From contig CALCHM010000113.1 in assembly GCA_937901345.1 (NCBI GenBank), positions 1 to 8,277 of the forward strand: a DNA stretch of 8,277 nt, given 5' to 3'. This document shows positions 5,916 through 8,277 of the stretch, piece after piece. Source of the stretch: an uncultured Prevotella sp. GTDB taxonomy: Bacteria > Bacteroidota > Bacteroidia > Bacteroidales > Bacteroidaceae. The position numbers were made by a program, and so were the translations under genes. How positions within the stretch are numbered: position 1 is the first letter of the stretch; each line of letters opens with the position of its first letter. Under the pieces are notes generated by a model. That model made no database searches. It worked only from the letters and a program-made list of their open reading frames with translations, and had not been told where the DNA came from.

Positions 5916-5946
5916 TAAATATTTGGAGCGATTATCCACAAAGGGA

Positions 5947-8277
5947 TTAATACTCGCTCTTCTTTTCGTAGTCGTCCATATCGCCAACAACGATCTTGCT
6001 GAATTCGCGAAGACCAGTACCAGCAGGAATGAGGTGACCACAGATTACGTTTTCCTTCATACCTTCGAGGTAGTCTGTCTTACCAGAAATAGCAGCTTCG
6101 TTGAGCACCTTCGTTGTTTCCTGGAAGGATGCTGCCGACATGAAGCTCTTCGTCTGGAGAGATGCACGTGTGATACCCTGAAGGATCTGCGTAGAAGTTG
6201 CAGGCATTGCATCGCGAACTACAACCTGCTTGAGGTCGCGGCGCTTGAGTTGTGAGTTTTCGTCGCGGAGCTTGCGCGCTGTAACGATCATACCGGGTTT
6301 CATCGTTTCAGAATCACCGGCATCAACCACAACCTTCTTACCCCAGATGCGGTCGTTTTCTTCAGCAAAGTCGAGTTTGTCAACCATCTGCTGTTCGAGG
6401 AAACGCGTATCACCAGGTTCGTTAATCTGAACCTTACGCATCATCTGACGTACGATAACTTCAAAGTGCTTATCGTTGATACCTACTCCCTGGAGGCGGT
6501 AAACGTCTTGAACTTCATTTACGATATATTCCTGTACGGCAGTGGGACCCTTAATAGCAAGGATGTCACTGGGCGTAATAGAACCGTCAGAGAGGGGAGT
6601 ACCAGCACGAACGTAGTCGTTTTCCTGTACGAGAATCTGCTTAGAGAGGGGTACGAGGTACTTCTTCACTTCACCGAGTTTAGAAGTAACGACGATTTCG
6701 CGGTGGCCGCGCTTCACGCTACCCATAGTAACTTCACCGTCGATTTCAGAAACGACTGCGGGGTTACTCGGATTACGAGCTTCGAAGAGTTCGGTAACAC
6801 GGGGAAGACCACCGGTGATATCACCTGCTGAACTAACGGCACGAGGAATCTTAACGAGAACGTCACCGGCCTTAACCATCTGACCATCTTCGATAGCGAT
6901 ACGACCGTTGATGGGGAAGTTGTAAGAGCGAATCAACTCGCCGTTCTCATCAAGGATATGGGCTGAAGGCACACGGCCTTTTTCTTTAGACTCGATAACG
7001 ATGCGCTCGCGGAGACCGGTGGCTTCGTCTTCTTCTACACGGTAGGTAACACCTTCCTTCACATCCTCGAAGCGGATGGTACCGGCGTTTTCTGTTACGA
7101 TCACGGCGTTGAAGGGGTCCCACTTGGCAATCACTGTTCCCTTGGCTACCTTGTCGCCGTCGTTTACAAAGAGCTGTGAACCATAGGGCACGTTCTGAGA
7201 TGAGAGAACGATGCCTGTGTTCTCGTCGACAAAGCGCACTTCGGCCAAACGACCTACTACTACCTTGCCGGCTACGCCGTCTTCGCTGGTGACATCCACG
7301 GTGCGGAGTTCTTCAAACTCAAGGCGGCAGTCGCTCTTAGCTACGATGGTTGCATTGGCGGCGGCATTACTTGCGATACCACCGGCGTGGAACGTACGAA
7401 GTGTCAACTGTGTACCCGGCTCACCGATAGACTGTGCTGCAATCACACCAACTGCTTCACCCTTCTGTACCATGCGGCTGGTGGCCAAGTTGCGGCCGTA
7501 GCACTTCATGCAGACACCATGCTTGCTTTCGCAAGTGAGCACAGAGCGGATTTCTACGCTCTCGATGGGTGAGGCTTCAATTTCTGCCACAATGGCTTCT
7601 GTGATTTCCTCGCCGGCAGGCAAGATGAGCTTACCTGTGGTGGGGTGGATAATATCGTGTACTGACACACGGCCCAGGATACGCTCGCCAAGTGAAGAAA
7701 TCACTTCGTCGCCATCTTTCAAGGCTGTGCATACCAAACCACGGAGCGTGCCGCAGTCTTCTTCGTTGATAATTACGTCGTGTGATACGTCTACGAGACG
7801 ACGAGTCAAGTAACCGGCGTCGGCTGTCTTCAAAGCGGTATCGGCAAGACCCTTACGGGCACCGTGGGTAGAGATAAAGTACTCCAACACGGACATACCT
7901 TCCTTGAAGTTAGAGAGGATGGGGTTCTCGATGATCTGCGCACCCTCGGCACCTGCCTTCTGAGGCTTAGCCATCAAACCACGCATACCAGCGAGCTGTG
8001 CAATCTGGTCGGCAGAACCACGGGCTCCGGAGTCGAGCATCATGAACACAGCGTTGAAGCCTTGGTCGGCCTCAGTCATCTGCTTCATGAGGGTCTTCTT
8101 CAAGTCGGTATTCACGTGGGTCCAAGTATCAATAACCTGGTTGTAGCGCTCGTTGTCGGTGATGAAACCCATGTTGTAGTTCATCATGATCTGGTCAATC
8201 TCTTCATTACCGCGCTTCACAATGTCTACCTTTTCCTCGGGGATGATGATATCATCGAGGTTGAAGGACAAACCACC
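5947..8277 (-). CDS. rpoC: RNA polymerase beta' subunit, C-terminal part (5' end outside the window)
   Basis: The open frame covers the last 776 residues of beta' and continues past the right edge, reading Gly-Gly before the Leu codon at 8271; that TTG is not the true start. The N-terminal half with the catalytic DFDGD loop is off the window. Counting from 8271, the bridge-helix region is at 77-105 (MMLDSGARGSADQIAQLAG onward). The second zinc site uses Cys173 (EEDCGT) and Cys247, 254 and 257 (CESKHGVCMKC). The trigger loop is at 280-300 (GEPGTQLTLRTFHAGG). A long insertion comparable to E. coli SI3 fills about 303-480, followed by DITGGLPRVTELFEAR and the conserved IVNEVQDVYRLQGVGINDKHFEVIVRQM region. 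The end is LIPAGTGLREFSKIVVGDMDDYEKKSEY. It forms the cytoplasmic RNA polymerase core with alpha, beta and omega. The frame is intact, and a hairpin terminator follows within about 31 bases. Confidence 0.99.
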   Translation of the reverse strand, partial: GGLSFNLDDIIIPEEKVDIVKRGNEEIDQIMMNYNMGFITDNERYNQVIDTWTHVNTDLKKTLMKQMTEADQGFNAVFMMLDSGARGSADQIAQLAGMRGLMAKPQKAGAEGAQIIENPILSNFKEGMSVLEYFISTHGARKGLADTALKTADAGYLTRRLVDVSHDVIINEEDCGTLRGLVCTALKDGDEVISSLGERILGRVSVHDIIHPTTGKLILPAGEEITEAIVAEIEASPIESVEIRSVLTCESKHGVCMKCYGRNLATSRMVQKGEAVGVIAAQSIGEPGTQLTLRTFHAGGIASNAAANATIVAKSDCRLEFEELRTVDVTSEDGVAGKVVVGRLAEVRFVDENTGIVLSSQNVPYGSQLFVNDGDKVAKGTVIAKWDPFNAVIVTENAGTIRFEDVKEGVTYRVEEDEATGLRERIVIESKEKGRVPSAHILDENGELIRSYNFPINGRIAIEDGQMVKAGDVLVKIPRAVSSAGDITGGLPRVTELFEARNPSNPAVVSEIDGEVTMGSVKRGHREIVVTSKLGEVKKYLVPLSKQILVQENDYVRAGTPLSDGSITPSDILAIKGPTAVQEYIVNEVQDVYRLQGVGINDKHFEVIVRQMMRKVQINEPGDTRFLEQQMVDKLDFAEENDRIWGKKVVVDAGDSETMKPGMIVTARKLRDENSQLKRRDLKQVVVRDAMPATSTQILQGITRASLQTKSFMSAASFQETTKVLNEAAISGKTDYLEGMKENVICGHLIPAGTGLREFSKIVVGDMDDYEKKSEY

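Larger units (their letters stand above)
5645..5946. other. 302-base intergenic region between rpoC and the WG-repeat gene
   Basis: It contains the rpoC terminator hairpin (5878-5915) and the promoter of the WG-repeat gene (5685-5716). Between them lie two weak dyads, ATAAGT/ACTTAT (5731-5736 with 5746-5751, around an ACGCGT core) and CTAAGA/TCTTAG (5805-5810 with 5825-5830). I see no coding sequence, tRNA or other RNA gene in it. Confidence 0.7.

Overview
The window looks like chromosomal DNA from a member of the Bacteroidota, most likely order Bacteroidales and near Prevotellaceae. Evidence: the RpoC C-terminal half has the long trigger-loop insertion; there is a DUF2027-Smr protein, an architecture I know from Bacteroidetes; a secreted C10 (streptopain/interpain-type) cysteine protease ends in a 'YDLNG...GIYIV.GKK' tail like type IX secretion sorting tails; genes lack Shine-Dalgarno sequences; and at least one promoter fits the Bacteroidetes pattern TTTG-N20-TAnnTTTG. 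The genus cannot be settled from the sequence alone.

All five protein genes lie on the minus strand, so transcription runs right to left. From the right edge: rpoC (C-terminal part only; its 5' end is outside the window) ends at 5947 and is followed at once by a strong hairpin (5878-5915). A 302-base gap then carries a good promoter (5685-5716) for a secreted WG-repeat protein (4604-5644), built from eight near-identical 34-residue units encoded by a 102-bp DNA tandem repeat. A 204-base gap with two hairpins and a possible promoter leads to the C10 protease (2069-4399). After an 84-base gap with a long inverted repeat come a small MmcQ/YjbR-family protein (1616-1984) and, 44 bases further, the DUF2027-Smr protein (495-1571). 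The last two probably share a transcript.

The left 494 bases hold no credible gene. They contain a T8-G7 homopolymer junction, a tandem array of about 41-bp units in which two kinds of palindrome alternate (203 to about 366), and two short perfect hairpins just past the DUF2027-Smr stop codon.

Together the window is a housekeeping transcription gene followed by unrelated accessory genes: two exported proteins that probably act outside the cytoplasm (a protease and a repeat protein) and two cytoplasmic proteins of nucleic-acid-associated families. I see no convincing new multi-gene system. The most unusual items are the alternating-palindrome array, the highly homogenised repeat gene, and the hairpin/promoter overlap upstream of the protease.
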